Assembly: GCF_051622035.1 (NCBI RefSeq)
Contig: NC_135355.1
Coordinates: 31,188,986-31,252,985 of the forward strand
From: Arctopsyche grandis
Taxonomy: Eukaryota; Arthropoda; Insecta; Trichoptera; Hydropsychidae
DNA length: 64,000 nucleotides
Direction: 5' to 3'
The notes under the pieces are model-generated. The model saw nothing but the letters and a program-made list of their open reading frames with translations, was not told the origin of the DNA and did not search any database. Positions 37,296 to 50,254 of the stretch are shown here, piece by piece; the stretch's first letter is position 1, and the number at the start of each line of letters is the position of its first letter. Made by a program: the position numbers and the translations under genes.

Positions 37296-37566
37296 TTTAA
37301 ATTTGAAATCATATTCAAATAGTGATGACACATTAGGCATGATGGTTTTAGCCAATTTGATGAGGGACCGTTTCAACAATTCAATCAAATTAATTGCCAA
37401 ATTCTGATAGGAAACGATCGAATTGGAGTCACAAATATCCATGTTTGACCAGCAGGACTGCAAAAATATTCCGAATAAATTCTCTTCAATTGAGGTCAAC
37501 CCATAGCTTGAACTCGGCAACCTCTCGGTGGCTAGCATTAACGCAACCAGCGAGTTATGCTGCTGA
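37296..37566 (-). repeat. tRNA-derived SINE, head type 2 (copy S4)
   Basis: Same head type, linker and body as the copy 230 bp upstream, in the same orientation, but without the far tail. The B box is decayed. Two minus-strand copies side by side may be independent insertions or a local duplication. Confidence 0.75.
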
Positions 37567-37689
37567 TTACTATATCTCCATTTACTTTTTGTACTACTAT
37601 ATCTTATTTTGTTTTTGCATCCATATTTATTTTTGCTTAGCCATAATGACAACTTGGAGCAATTATATAATGTCACTTTGGAAAAATTG

Positions 37690-37910
37690 TAAATTAATTA
37701 ATATAATGGTAAAAAGGTTGAAATGGCAATGACGGACCACGTATCTAGAAAAACGGACGGTAGATGGACGAAAGAAGTGCTCGAATGGTACCCAATGGAA
37801 TGTGAAATAGTGCAGGGGAGATGAAATGGATGAAAGTTGCCCAAAACGGAGATGAATGGAAGCATGTTGGAGAGGCTTTCATCCAGCAGTAGATTATGAA
37901 TGATGATGAT
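37690..37910 (+). pseudogene. RTE/BovB-like LINE 3' tail
   Basis: It contains GAGGCTTTCATCCAGCAGTA and ends in a short (GAT)n tail, matching the last 220 bp of the fragment at 28786-29258 with differences and deletions. Non-functional. Confidence 0.7.
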
Positions 37911-39157
37911 ACGAAATATTGAGATAAATCGTGCACTGACCAAAAAATAAACTTCAAAATCTTCATCCTAATAAATCATACATTTTTCCAAAATTGCAGT
38001 TCCTGGTTGGTTCCTTTTCCCATTTACAATATTATAAAGAACAAGTTTTAGCACATCTCTTAACTATTTAACTATTTCGAGCATCATCCATTATAAACAG
38101 GCTAGTTTTGTAAACATGATTTTAAATAAAGAGACTTTTAGGTTATACAAAATTTTTGAGCAAAACTGTGAATTGAAGAACAAGTTATAAAAATAAGCAT
38201 CGGTAAACGGTGTAAATTGTGAAGTGCTAAATTGTTAACGGTAACAACATTCTTTACACATATCACATTGAGAATTTCGCACAAAATCAACATTCGATCA
38301 TATCGCATGTCTGTAATAAAATAAACACCGACATAATTGGGTTACAATCAATGAATATATGTACATAGCATTGAAGCTTTGCATTTCGTATTAGGAATAT
38401 TATGATTATATACATATATATGTACATATGTATCTAAATTGAAGTGTATCATATCAGATTATAAGTGTAGTAATAATGAGATTATGTTTTCGGTTTATAC
38501 CAGTCATTTAATAGATACTACTAGTCAGTGGCGGACTGGCCATACAAGCGAACATGCCCGATGGCATGTGGGCCCCACTATCTGTTAGAAAATATGGGCC
38601 CTCAGTAAAATTAAATAATTTTTCAACTATTTCACGTGTGTAAAAATTTATAGGATATTGCACTTTGGGACCTAAAGTTTAGGTATTTCAACAAAACAAA
38701 TTTCTTACGATATACACAAACAACTAATACATGCCTGTACAGCCCAAGGATCGGTTAACTTTTTTTATTAGGCTCGAAATGTAAGTTTCAACATTTGCGT
38801 GGGGCCTTTTGCCGGGCCCATTTCCAACCTCAAGATTATATATATACCAATACCTGTGTAACAACTACCTACTGAAATAAAAATGGGAATAAACAAATTT
38901 CCGTCAATAGTATAAACTGAATTGCTTAAAACAATTTTTATAGGACGATTAGAAATTTAATTCATACTTTCAAAATAACATTTGATTATACTTCGACGAT
39001 ATAGTAAGATTTAAATACACAATTTTAAACAGTTTCCGAATATAAAATCTATTCCTAATCTAGACACATCCATGTATATAGAAATATAGGATAGGGGCCC
39101 CCTCCCCAAAATCCCGATTTTCGATTAACATTAATTGAAAATATTATGCATTGTTTT

Positions 39158-40624
39158 CAGGGACGTAATTTGGAGGGGGGGGGGGCTTAGGGGGGTAATC
39201 GCCCCCCTAAATTAAGGAATAGTGTGAATTTATAAAATATTATAAATTTAATGATTAATGAGATACTACGGATCTATGAATGCTACGTTTATTTCTTATG
39301 TATGTTACTTTTGGGCTATGTGCTTGGAAAAAAAAAAGATTTTATTATTTCGAAGCAAGTATATTTTGGTTTTTAAGTGGTATGCCTTGGGTAAAATTCT
39401 TAGAAATTGTTCATCCTATGGAGCGAATCGTTAGAAAGGTCCTCTTTACTTTATTTTGTCTCAAAAACACATGTGTAACGTAAATTTTTCCAAAAGTTAG
39501 TATATTATTTGTTATCAAGAAAGGTTTTAAATTAATATTTTACTGAATCGGTTCAATCACAAATGATTTTATTTCTCGTATTTTTATTTTATTTGCAGAC
39601 GCCCATTCTCTCACAAAACAATGAATGAGATGGATTTAAACTTCATGTGTAACGAATTCGGTCCAAAAAACGTTTTAGTTATTCAATAAAATTGCTCTCT
39701 GACCAAAACCTTATCAAATTTAGTACATAAAGAATACAAATATAAATTTTCAGCTTGATACGTTCAGGGGTGTGGTAGAAAACATTTTTTAATTTTTTAA
39801 GAGGAAAAAATCCCAATTTTGGTTAATTAAATTTAATGATTTTTTTTATTATATTTTCATCACATTGATACAACGAATCATACATGAAATCATGAAGAGC
39901 ACACATATTTAAAGGTTCGATTAAAATAGTGGAAGAAAACTGCCAACAGGAGTAAACTGTCACTTTCGGTTAACGGGTGTTCACGAAATTTTATTTATAA
40001 TTTGGCATTAGATTTATAATTCTATATATGTAATGTCAGTTCAATACGCCGAAAAGTTTCCGAGAAAAACATAAAAATATCTCGATCTTATAGGGTAAAA
40101 GGACTACTTCTGGTTGAGATAAAAATAATATTATATATACATATACATATATAAAATAATAAAAAGACACACAGACCCACACACATTTTTCTATATTATG
40201 TAAACGTAATCAGTAATCGATTCTGAGTCTGAATTATCCCATGATCACAAAACTTTATTTATTGTTATTACGTACATATGTATGTACATACATAAGTAGA
40301 TAAAGTGAAAAGACAGTCGGTAGAAATTAAGTTAATTGATCATTTTTTAGTGACAGTTTGATGGTCGATTTTTGTTGACCATGTGAAGATTTTTGGATAA
40401 AAATTTTCGCCTGCGGCGCTTTTTTAGCTTTTTACATAATTTTTTTTTATAATTATTTTTGAAAAATTAAGCTTATTTTTTGCATATTTTATAACTCAAT
40501 AAAGTGTATGCAAAGAATACTTTCCATTTTTATTCCGATATAAAAAAGGATTTTTTGAAAAAAAATTGAATTTGATCAATCTTTGCCTGCCCCCCCCCAA
40601 GAAAAAGCTGAAATGACGTCCCTG
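39158..40624. mobile_element. Second hAT-type element nested inside the first
   Basis: Ends CAGGGACGTAATTTGG and, in reverse from the right, CAGGGACGTCATTTCAGC. Perfect 8-bp duplication ATTGTTTT (39150-39157 and 40625-40632). Runs of G (39174-39185) and C (40591-40598) sit just inside the ends. Internally it carries a copy of the ACTTCCGGTT repeat (39690-40200), so that family is either part of this element or was inserted even earlier. One end of the same family occurs at 55914. Confidence 0.93.
39690..40200 (+). repeat. ACTTCCGGTT-family repeat, copy 2
   Basis: Matches 31138-31400 and 63650-63930 through ACCAAAACCTTATCA, TACAAATATAAATTTTCAGC and GATACGTTCAGGGGTGTGG, with CTTTCGGTT motifs. 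It lies wholly within the nested hAT element. Confidence 0.65.
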
Positions 40625-41039
40625 ATTGTTTTCTACCGAAAGTAAAAGCCGCTTTTATGCCGCATTCTTTTATGATGAATTCTATTTACCTAGGACAAGG
40701 GTTATAACGAAATATACAATGTAATTCATGGATCTATTTTGCTTTTACCATTTTTCTTGTACCTAAATTTATGTATTCCCATTTTTGAAAAAAAAAAAAA
40801 AAATTCCCTTGATTTTTAGCGTGATGGAAAGGAGAAAATTTTGTTATATGGGGGGGGGGGGACAAATTCTTTTAACCCTGGGTGGGCCCCCTTTGACTCC
40901 TGGCATGTACTAATTTCAGTCCCAGTCCGCCACTGCTACTAGTGATTTATCATCGTGTGTCTGTTTTTTATTATTATTTTATATCGTATGTATTCTAATC
41001 TTGCAGAATGCGTGATTGATTTGCACATCTCATTCCAAA

Positions 41040-41688
41040 CGATATATGAAGCATAGGAAGCGGCGAGTTATGATCACTTTCGGTTTCAGCTCATCCAAAT
41101 ATTGTGAATTATATTTTTGACAATTACCAAAACAGTATTTTTTCAAGTGAGTATTTTGGATAAGTTAATATATTATGTTGCTTTTCTTTTTTTCTAAATA
41201 CATACAAAATTATTGAATAATACCATCGATATTCTTTGAAAAATTATAACTTTTGGATAACATTATTTAATTTGCAAAAAATATACATATGTTTGTAGAT
41301 TGTAAATGTTTTTTTATGATTTTTTCCTTGAATTTAATATATGTATGTGCAACGAGATGTTTTATGTACGTAAATGTGTAACACCTTGAAAAACACCTAA
41401 TTCTACATACATACGTATACCTATTCTCAATATGCATACTCATATTTCACATAAATTACTATAATCGTAAATATTAAAATCGAAAAATATTTTCGAAACT
41501 GTTTTTTATCTACAGTTTTTTATACACTAAGCATGACATGAGTAAAACTTTCAAATGCAATTTGCAAAGTCACCGTAATGACATCATAAAACTTTTTACT
41601 ATTATGTTTATTGTACATACATGACAGGTGTTTATTTTAAAAATTTCAGACGTTGAATTGCGATAGAAATCGTTGACAATATCCGAAG
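41040..41688 (+). promoter_or_regulatory. Likely cystinosin 5' non-coding exon and intron
   Basis: A probable first exon ends at 41146 (TTTCAA|GTGAGT) and the next begins at 41650 after TTTCAG, 39 bases before the ATG. An initiator-like TTCAGCTC lies near 41085. The splice sites are good in form, but no transcript evidence is available. Confidence 0.4.
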
Positions 41689-44600
41689 ATGTCTGTGCCT
41701 GCATTATACCGCTCTAGAAAAAAATTATCAACAGTATTATTATTTACACTATGTTTGATGCAATATGGTATGAATATTTTCTTTGCTATATTCATTTTCA
41801 ATTATGTAATAAAACTAAATAAAACTTTTAAATATTTTCAGCGTCGAGTTTCACAGAAGCAAGCTATGCCGCTATAACGCCTAAGGATCTCACGGTTCTC
41901 GTCGGGAACAGTAATTCTTTCACATTAGAAGTATTGTAAGTTTTCATTGAACTAAAATACAATTTTTATTACACATAAACATGTTGAATATTGGGTCAAT
42001 TTGAAACATCTATAAATGTGAACAGCTAAATTTTTTTTCAAATTTAAAAATTGAGTCTGAACTAAGAAGAAGTTAGTAATAAAATCATCAAACTTTTTGA
42101 AATTGGCTCTTTTAAAACCGAAATACGATGTGGAGATATATACACTAAAGACAAAGCCGTAGCTAAGGCAGTGCGTCTTTTAAATAAAATATCGAAATTA
42201 CCGTGTTCTCATTTAATACGAACGACAAATACATTAACCACTTCATCGCCATAAACGCATCCTTCGTATTTAAGGCTATGGCTCGAAATCGATTTTGGTT
42301 TCTTCACAGCGACATCTAAAAATATCTTGTGATACTAATGAAATTGAAAAAAGTCAACATTTTTCGTTAGTATATCTATAATAAAAATGATATATATAAA
42401 AATGAATGTCTGTGTGTGTGTGTGTGTGTGTCTTGTATAGGTTGCTAAACCACTGAACCGATTACGATGAAACTTTCAGGATTTGTTGTGTGCATGTCCG
42501 GGAAGATTACTGTGAAAAAAAACGGGAACGGAAACGGGAAAAACGGGAATGAGTGTCATTGCAACGCAATAATTTCAAATGTGTTCGCTATCTGCGTTTT
42601 TCCGACAAATGGGAATAGGAACGGGAACGGGAACGGGAACGAGAACGGGAACGGGAACGAGAACGGGAATTGCATGCGTTATTATAGCATTGCAACGCAT
42701 GCCGGGGTTCAGCTAGTATATATGTATATAAAAATTAATGTCTGTGTTTGTGTCTCGAATAGGCTCCAAAACCACTGAACCGATTACGATGGAACTTTCA
42801 GGATTTGTTGTGTGCATGTCCAGGAAGATTACTGTGAAAGAAAAACGGGAAAAACGGGAATGGGTGTCATTGCAACGCTATAATTTCAAATGTTTTCGCG
42901 TCGCGACCAACGTGTTCGCTGCCTGCGTTTTTCCGACAAATGGGATCGGGAACGGGAACAGGATAGGGATATATGTATGTATAAAATTGAATGTCTGTCT
43001 GTGTGTCTCGTATAGGCTCCTAAACCACTGAACCGATTACGATGGAATTTTCAGGATTTGTTGTATGCATGTCTGGAAAGATTTCTGTGAAAAAAAATTG
43101 CCCAAAAACGGGAATCAGTGTCATTGGAACGCAATAATTTCAAATGTGTTCGCTGTCTGCGTTTTTCCGACAAATAGGAACGGGAACGGGAATTTCATGC
43201 GTTATTTTGGCACTTCAACGCATGCCGGGTTCAGCTAGTTTCTTATATATTCAAGAGGTAGTGTCAAGGGTTGGCACTTAACATATAATAAAATAATCGA
43301 ATCGGTTTCTACAAACGCGTGGTGGTTAAGTGGTTAAAAATCAAAACAACCTAGTCTAGCGGCATAGCTTAATGGTTGTATTAATACTAACCACAGAGAG
43401 GTTGCCGAGTTCGATCTTGTGTGATGACCTCCATTGAAAAGAGTTTATTCCGAATATTATCTGTAGTGCTGCTGATCATACTTGGATATTTGTGACTCGA
43501 AGTCGATCGTTTCCTATCAAGAGTTTGCCAATTTATCTGATTTCATTGATCAAACGGTTTATCATCTATTTGAATATGATTTAAAAAAATATATAATCTA
43601 TAAATTTATATACGTATATACAAGTTTAGTACCATAAATGTCGCTCATGGGCAGCCTCATAACACCATCATGGTAATATACGTATTTGCGCACTGTGTTT
43701 CTATTTTAAATTTGATGATAATTATAACCAGATTAACATGACCCAATATTTAACTCTTTTTATAATATCTCAGTTACCTAACATTAGAATTCAATTTGAC
43801 ATTGATTTTAATAAAAATAGTATTCTCATGGATACTTAAAAAAGTTGTTTTTTTATCACAGAAATCAATTAAAACATAACAAAGTAGGTTATCACTCGAG
43901 AGCATCACTCGACATATGTATATTGAAATCAATATTGAAACATGCATAGTAAATTGGCACCTTTTCATTAAAAAAAAATTTCACAATATTAAATTTGCAT
44001 TCAAAAAGTAAGATTTTCTTGGTTGAACCGCATTTGACTCTTTCAGGTTTAAGTTTAGCATAAAAATTAGCATCTTTTTTCACAGACAATGATACTAATG
44101 TTTTATTTATTTTCAGTGGCGAATACAATACTGATTTAACCTTAACGTTCGTCGAACAGCATGATAGCATTGTAACCATCGATCCATCTAGCATAGTTAT
44201 CTTAGCCAATTCTCCGCCGAAAGAATATGAAGTGTCTGTCTACGGCCATGATCCGGGCCGTTTGGATGTTTGGGTCAATGCTACACCTGACGGTATTATA
44301 GAGTAAGTCCTATACACATATAATATGTATGTATGTTGTTACATATTTTAATTTCTTCTCAATATATTTATTAATGGTTGCTTTATTGTTTTCAGCACAA
44401 ACGAAGCGTTTGTAAAGGTTACCGTTCTGCACTCGAATGCCATCTACCATATATCGAGCGTGGTGGGATGGATTTACTTTGTTGCATGGTCGATTTCCTT
44501 TTACCCACAGATTTATATCAATTTCAAAAGGAAAAGTGTTGTCGGACTGAACTTCGATTTTATAAGCTTAAATATCGTTGGATTTGTCTTGTATTCGCTT

Positions 44601-47600
44601 TTCAATTTGGGATTATTTTACATTCCGGAAGTACAGGTTAATAAAAATTGGCATATTTTTTTATAATTTTATACTAATACATTACATTCTAATGTAATTT
44701 ATTAATAATATTTTCTTGAAACGTATTATGAACTTTTAACAACCATATATCAAGTATCATATATGTATATTATATATAATATCGCTATTCTGTTAGTCTG
44801 TGTAAGATAACGCTCGCCATACTATAATAGTCGTTTCGATTCGACATATGTACATATGTACGTCATAGCTGAAACTCTACGAATATAATAACAAAAGAAA
44901 AAAACCTCTATATATACTGTTTGCTACCAATATTTCTTCTAGGCTAATAGAAGGTGCTAATTCTCTGAGCATTTAGCGCCATCTATTGAAATTTTATTTA
45001 ATTAATTAATTTTTCTATTGATGTTTTATATTGTTTATATGTACTTAGGTAGGTAGGTAGGTAGTTTTTACCTTTTTTTTTATATTAAACAATTAAATAT
45101 AAATATTAAATTAAATATATTTAAAAGGTATTTAAAAATATTCGACCGTATGCGAATCGACACATTTCTTTTTATTTTTTTTTATTTAATAACTTAATAT
45201 GCCAACACTCATGTGATGATATTTCATGGGGTACAACACTAGTACATATATACAAAAAAATAATTATCAATCATGTGCGGGGCCTCCCAGAGAAAATGTG
45301 AGGCTCAGGGCAACCGATATTTTCAAGGACTCCCCCCCCCTCCCTTCCTTTTTAAAAATTCAAAACCATGGGGAACAAAAACCTTTTTAAAATATATGTA
45401 TGTATGTATATTACAAAAATCAAATTAAAAAAGTTTTTAATGTATATTTTCTTAGAAAATTTATTTAACAAGAGTTTTTTGCACTTACGCATTAGCAAAA
45501 TCATATATTATTTCAGAATTATCCAAAAGATGGGATTTTTATATATACATACCTGTGTATGTTTGATGTACAAGCTATGTATTTTTCCTGATTGGGTATA
45601 AAATTGAAGGCCGTAAAATTATGAAGCCCATGGCAGCTGCCCTTTCTGCTCCCCCCCCCCCCTAATTTAAGTGTTATCATTAGCAATTCATTTACGAGAA
45701 TATCAAGTAACCTTGTATCGTATAGTAGTTTCGGTTTTCAAATACTCAATTTGAATTTTGAACAGTAAGACTCATTTCACATATTTACATAAAGTTTTAA
45801 GAAGGTCAAAGTAGTTTAAAATTATATAAGAATCTAAAGGAAATTTACTTTAAAAGCATTGCAAAAATATTCAAATGCGATAGGAAATGCTATTCATATT
45901 ACATATACATACATTTACAAGTGTATTTACTAATTCCTTTATAGTGGTCGTCAATCATTAAGAGGGCTGTACACCCGAAACCTTAATTTTGTTGCTGTTC
46001 CTTTCTTCGATATATATATTGAGTGAATGTATATATTGAGTGAATGCGACGATATATATCAATATATATATTGAGTGAATGCGACAGTTGCGCTTCGACC
46101 AAATAATACGTATTTTAAATCGACAAAATCGAGGTTTCGTATTCTCCAATTTTCTCCTCCGAAACTGGACGAATTTTTAAAAAAATTTCATCATCGGTAT
46201 GAAAAAGATATTCCCTATGCAACTGTGCGCGTATTTTTTTTTAAATCGACCGTTAAATAAGCACGCTGGACTCTTCGTAGGTGTAAAAAAGAGTCGATTT
46301 TATAGATGTTTGGCGGCTCCTAGCTCCTATAAAAAATAACTAATCAAAAAAATAAAAGCACAGATGCATGCCAATGGTGAATATCCATAGCATATTAAAA
46401 AATAATTTCTCTAGTGCCATAATTGAGGAAGGGAGACGTGTAATACGTTTGTATGGACAAGGCGCTGGTGCTCAGCCCTCTTAAGGTTTTAATATTAAAA
46501 AAATAACAATAATTTACCATTATAACATTACCATGTACAATTTAATGTTAAATACGCTTTGTGATTCAATATGTGATGTATAAATTTCAGGAGGAATACT
46601 TCAACAGATACCCTAGAGGTTTAAATCCTATTCAAGTGAATGATATATTCTTTTCATTGCACGCAGTGTTGGCCACGACATTCACTATCGTTCAATGTTT
46701 CTTATATGAGGTACATCTTTTGTACTATTTAACACGTATGTATTTAAAATAATTTTGTCTAGGTTAAGCTCACGTTCTTTCATTTATTCTTTCAGCGAGA
46801 AAACCAAAGAGTCTCAACCACGGCCAGAATCATATTAGGAATATTTGGAGTTGTGATATTAGTTAGTTTAATTTTAGCAGCGACGATTGTCATCACCTGG
46901 CTAGACTTCCTATACTATTGTAGTTATATTAAACTGTCGATTACGTTGATTAAATATGTACCGCAGGTATGAACTATGACCGTACCTATTTATCTCTCGA
47001 ATTATTCATTCAAAATGCGTTTCGATTCAATGTGTTATTTGTTTTGTATTGTAGGCGTACATGAATTATAGACGAAAATCCACTGTTGGATGGAGTATTG
47101 GTAATATATTTTTAGATTTTGTCGGCGGCACTTTGAGCATGCTTCAAATGATACTCAATGCTTACAACTACAATGATTGGGTTTCAATATTCGGAGATCC
47201 TACCAAGTTTGGTCTCGGACTGTTCTCTGTAATATTTGACATCTTCTTCATGATTCAGCATTATGTTCTATATAGGTATATTAATTTTTAATAGATAATA
47301 TTTTTTTTATATTCCAAGTACGATTAGTGATTTCCGATGCAAAAATGACTATAATAAAAAGAAAGTTATCATTTTTGCTTTAAATTCGAATACAAACTTT
47401 TTTGTATGTATGTATATGCACATATATGCGTGTATTATTAATTATTTATTTATGCTATGTATATTATAATCTAATACATTATTATATTTTAGGGGCGCAG
47501 ACAAAATAATCGATTTATCCAATAGTATTTAATTTTTTGTAATATTATTACATATTACTATCATTTATATATTTTAGTAACGAGTGCCAGATTAATTTTA

Positions 47601-49321
47601 TATTGTTTTAATGTCAATTGCTGTATTTTATTTTCATGAAATTCAGTATTATATTATATTGTAGATATAGTATTTTCATAAGTAGCATTTATTTTATATG
47701 AAATCTCTTACTTAAACATTTTGGAATCTACATTCCCTTTTTGTATATTTGTAATAATTATTTATATATAAATAATGGATAGTGTGTACATGAACTATGT
47801 AAATTATGTATTTTATAAATTAATTTTATTGTATATTTTCTACATTAAATAAAGTTTGATAGTCAAAAGTCCAAAAAAATATATAATATATATGGAAGTG
47901 GATGGAAAATATTGTGTTTGAAAATATTGAGAGTGAATCGTGACCGAGATGTGAAATTTGATCATACTTTTACATAAAATATACTATTTATATTTGAAAG
48001 AAAATCAAAATATATCGTTTAATGTGTGTTTTAATTACAAATTATATGAAAGAATATCTATAAAAATAATAGAAATTATTAACACTGGTTTATAAGTTAT
48101 TCCAATATGAAAAACAATATTGAAAAATGAAATTGATAAGAAATCATCGGATAAGAGAATGAAGATTACAAGATTTCATCACAATCTTATGAGTAGATGC
48201 GACTAAATTACAGCTAAACACCTGTAAATATTTATAAACGATATAAATGTGCCTTATTACCTTTTAATAAATAATTATAAATGACACAAAGGAAAGAGCA
48301 ATACTGCATTTTGATTTAAAATAAAAAATGCATCCACCCAACTTTTTGTGTAAATAAATCTGTCCTATTACCACACTTCCAAGATATTTTATTTATGATT
48401 CCATTACTAAGTAAATATGTTTGTGTAAATAAAATTATAATCAAAATAAGACGTAAATAAATGTAAGAGGAGATAGTGAAGTGTGATATGAAAAAACATA
48501 TACATATGTACATATATTATGCATAGAAAAATATTGAAAACGTGTTGTGGTCGAGTTTGACTTGCAACTGGTTGATCTTGATTGTGCTAAATACATACAA
48601 TAAAAAAAATAATTATATTATAAAACCAAGCAAAACTCGTTAGTAGAATTTTGTTTGATTTTAAAATGCTTTTTATTATTACTAAATTATGTTCACAATA
48701 CATCTTATATCTATTTTAATATCTACTGATCTACTGATCATTTTCTATTTTACAATTTTAATTTAATTTTGTTCGGTATCAAAGTATTATATTATTATAA
48801 TGTTAATGTACAGCATAATAGGAAAAAGAGCTCAAAAACCTATTTACAATTCTTGTAAGCAGAATAATAAATTGTAAACATATGAAAAAATCTACTGGAC
48901 TCGATTTCGATCCACTTCATGGCGAATTAAATTATCAATCGTAAATGGCGAGTTCTACAAGTTGCTTATAGATGGGGCGTTATTTATTATTAAAAAATAT
49001 AGTTATTGCACTATTAAATAAAATTTATACACAATTATAACGGTTTTATTGTATGTATTTTAGTATGAGGTCCTCTGTGTGCTTGTATTTAAAATTTTCC
49101 CACTAAAATATTATAGGATTAATTGTAAATTTATTGCCTAAAATATAAGTTATTTTCTCTCAGTTATTATGCTTTGACATGAAAGTATCACGGCTTTATG
49201 TTTAATTTGGATTTTATATTGTTTCAGACGTATGGAACCTTATATGGAAATAACGGGAAATAATTCACCAGAAATTGAAGAAAACAATTTAAACGAAAAC
49301 AATGAAAGTGATGAAAAGTGA
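41689..49321 (+). CDS. CTNS: Cystinosin (lysosomal cystine/H+ symporter) with two alternative last exons
   Basis: Exports cystine from lysosomes with protons. Shared exons: 41689-41767, 41842-41935, 44117-44302, 44396-44636, 46591-46710, 46796-46966, 47055-47275; all have GT/AG borders with closing phases. The last exon is either 47493-47532 (383 aa in all) or 49228-49321 (401 aa). Residues 1-27 form a signal peptide ([14 protein letters not shown] core). A luminal domain with one NAT glycosylation site follows, then seven membrane segments. The two PQ-loops are [14 protein letters not shown] and [25 protein letters not shown] and [11 protein letters not shown] are cystinosin hallmarks. The distal tail has YMEI, a YxxPhi sorting motif; the proximal tail ([12 protein letters not shown]) does not. 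Intron 2 holds a Helitron-like cluster and a SINE; intron 4 holds a TTAA MITE. Confidence 0.95.
42391..42716 (+). mobile_element. Helitron-like element, full copy in cystinosin intron 2
   Basis: Same order as the 22.8-kb copy: TATAAAAATGAATGTC start, conserved CCGATTACGATGAAAC block, GGGAAC hexamers (42610-42670), 3' hairpin TGCATGCGTT...AACGCATGC, then GGTTCAGCTAG-T (CTAG at 42713-42716). Confidence 0.65.
42717..42968 (+). mobile_element. Helitron-like element, copy lacking its 3' hairpin
   Basis: Begins directly after the previous copy and follows it through the GGGAACGGGAAC start, but then runs into the next copy without hairpin or CTAG. The tandem order of three suggests repeated insertion at one target or unequal exchange. 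Confidence 0.6.
42969..43238 (+). mobile_element. Helitron-like element, third tandem copy
   Basis: Starts TATGTATAAAATTGAATGTC and ends TTCAGCTAG-T (CTAG at 43235-43238) after a decayed hairpin (ATGCGTT...AACGCAT). The hexamer array is reduced to two or three units. Confidence 0.6.
43357..43600 (+). repeat. tRNA-derived SINE, head type 2 (copy S5)
   Basis: The + strand head AGCGGCATAGCTTAATGG (A box) and GAGTTCGATC (B box) are followed by the linker with GACCTCCATTGAAAAGAG and the body ATATTTGTGACTCGAAGTCG and ATCAAGAGTTTGCCAATTTA. It ends in an AT-rich tail. Located in cystinosin intron 2. Confidence 0.75.
45958..46484. mobile_element. TTAA-flanked MITE (piggyBac-like), copy 2
   Basis: TTAA-GAGGGCTG at the left and CAGCCCTC-TTAA at the right. 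Matches the 22252-22784 copy along its whole length with scattered differences. Lies in cystinosin intron 4, ending about 100 bp before the exon at 46591. Confidence 0.88.
48661..48862 (-). repeat. 200-bp repeat, partner of 52607-52797
   Basis: The reverse of this block matches 52607-52797 closely, including GAGCTCTTTTTCCTATTATG and ATGATCAGTAGATCAGTAG, and similarity stops at both sides. It lies between the two alternative last exons of cystinosin. No terminal repeats were identified. Confidence 0.7.
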
Positions 49322-50161
49322 TATTATATATATAAATATTTAGATTTTAATATTTTGTATGCTTTAAATTTTATTCCATATGTTTAATTATACCAGTGCA
49401 CAACGGTCACAATATTACCTGTAATTATGTATATACATATTTTTAATACATTTCAAGCTGATACTATTCTTTTTATTTACCTAAGACTATTAAGCAAACA
49501 TATTTATTTATTTAAAAATACTTGGGAAAGGCAAAGTCATGGATCCAAAGTACGTGATTTTTCGTTCCGACAATACATACAGTTTACTATTAGTATAAAA
49601 ATAAAAATAAATCATATTTTCATCATTATAAAAAAATAAACTTATCTATAAATCAAGCAAACAACTCCATCTTTTGATAGTGTGAAATATTTTATGTGCA
49701 TAAACTTTATAATAGAGAATTGATCAATTTAATAATTGTTCTGAAAGAGTGATGTCTTGAAATAAATATATTATGTATGTAATTACAAATTAAATCATTC
49801 CATACAAACTAATAAAATGCTGAAAACTATATATGTATGTATATATATATAATATGAAAAATAGAATTTTTATTTTCAACTAATGCATACATACAAATAC
49901 TGACCGAAACGTAAACAGCAGATGTACGAAAGTGACAAAATCATCTTCATACCACAATAAAAATATTTTCATGCGGTTTTATCTCTTTCGAAACACGACA
50001 AGAACTAATAAATAAACATATTTTTTCAAAAGGATTATCTACATTAAATTATATCTAAAAGCCATAACAATACAAGTTTATAACCATACATCTCGGTAGA
50101 TAATAGATTGAGAAATTTAATCAACAAAACTTCGCGGTTTTGGCAAAGCACTAACATAGTA

Positions 50162-50254
50162 TATAAATCAAAGACCTAAAATTCAACTTCATCAGTTGGT
50201 AAAATATCATCAACCGGTTCGTGAATTTTGCACTGTGCTAACCAAGAATTGAAG
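50162..50254 (+). promoter_or_regulatory. TATA/Inr core promoter of the carbonyl reductase gene
   Basis: TATAAA at 50162-50167 and TCAGTT at 50192-50197 give a likely +1 at A50194, with the TATA box starting 32 bases upstream. The ATG follows after a 5' UTR of about 61 bases. The same TATA plus TCAGTT arrangement precedes the PDE4 isoform. Confidence 0.6.

Larger units (their letters stand above)
38526..40935. mobile_element. hAT-type element with perfect 8-bp duplication (outer element)
   Basis: Left end CAGTGGCGGACTGGC and right end CCCAGTCCGCCACTG are inverted repeats. CTACTAGT flanks both sides exactly (38518-38525 and 40936-40943). Without the nested insertion the element is about 940 bp and has no transposase, so it is non-autonomous. 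It contains several G- and C-runs near its ends. Confidence 0.93.

Noticed and set aside
42391-43238. GGGAAC arrays as a CRISPR-like or minisatellite system
   Set aside because: The hexamers have no unique spacers and always occur inside the same mobile element just before its 3' hairpin.
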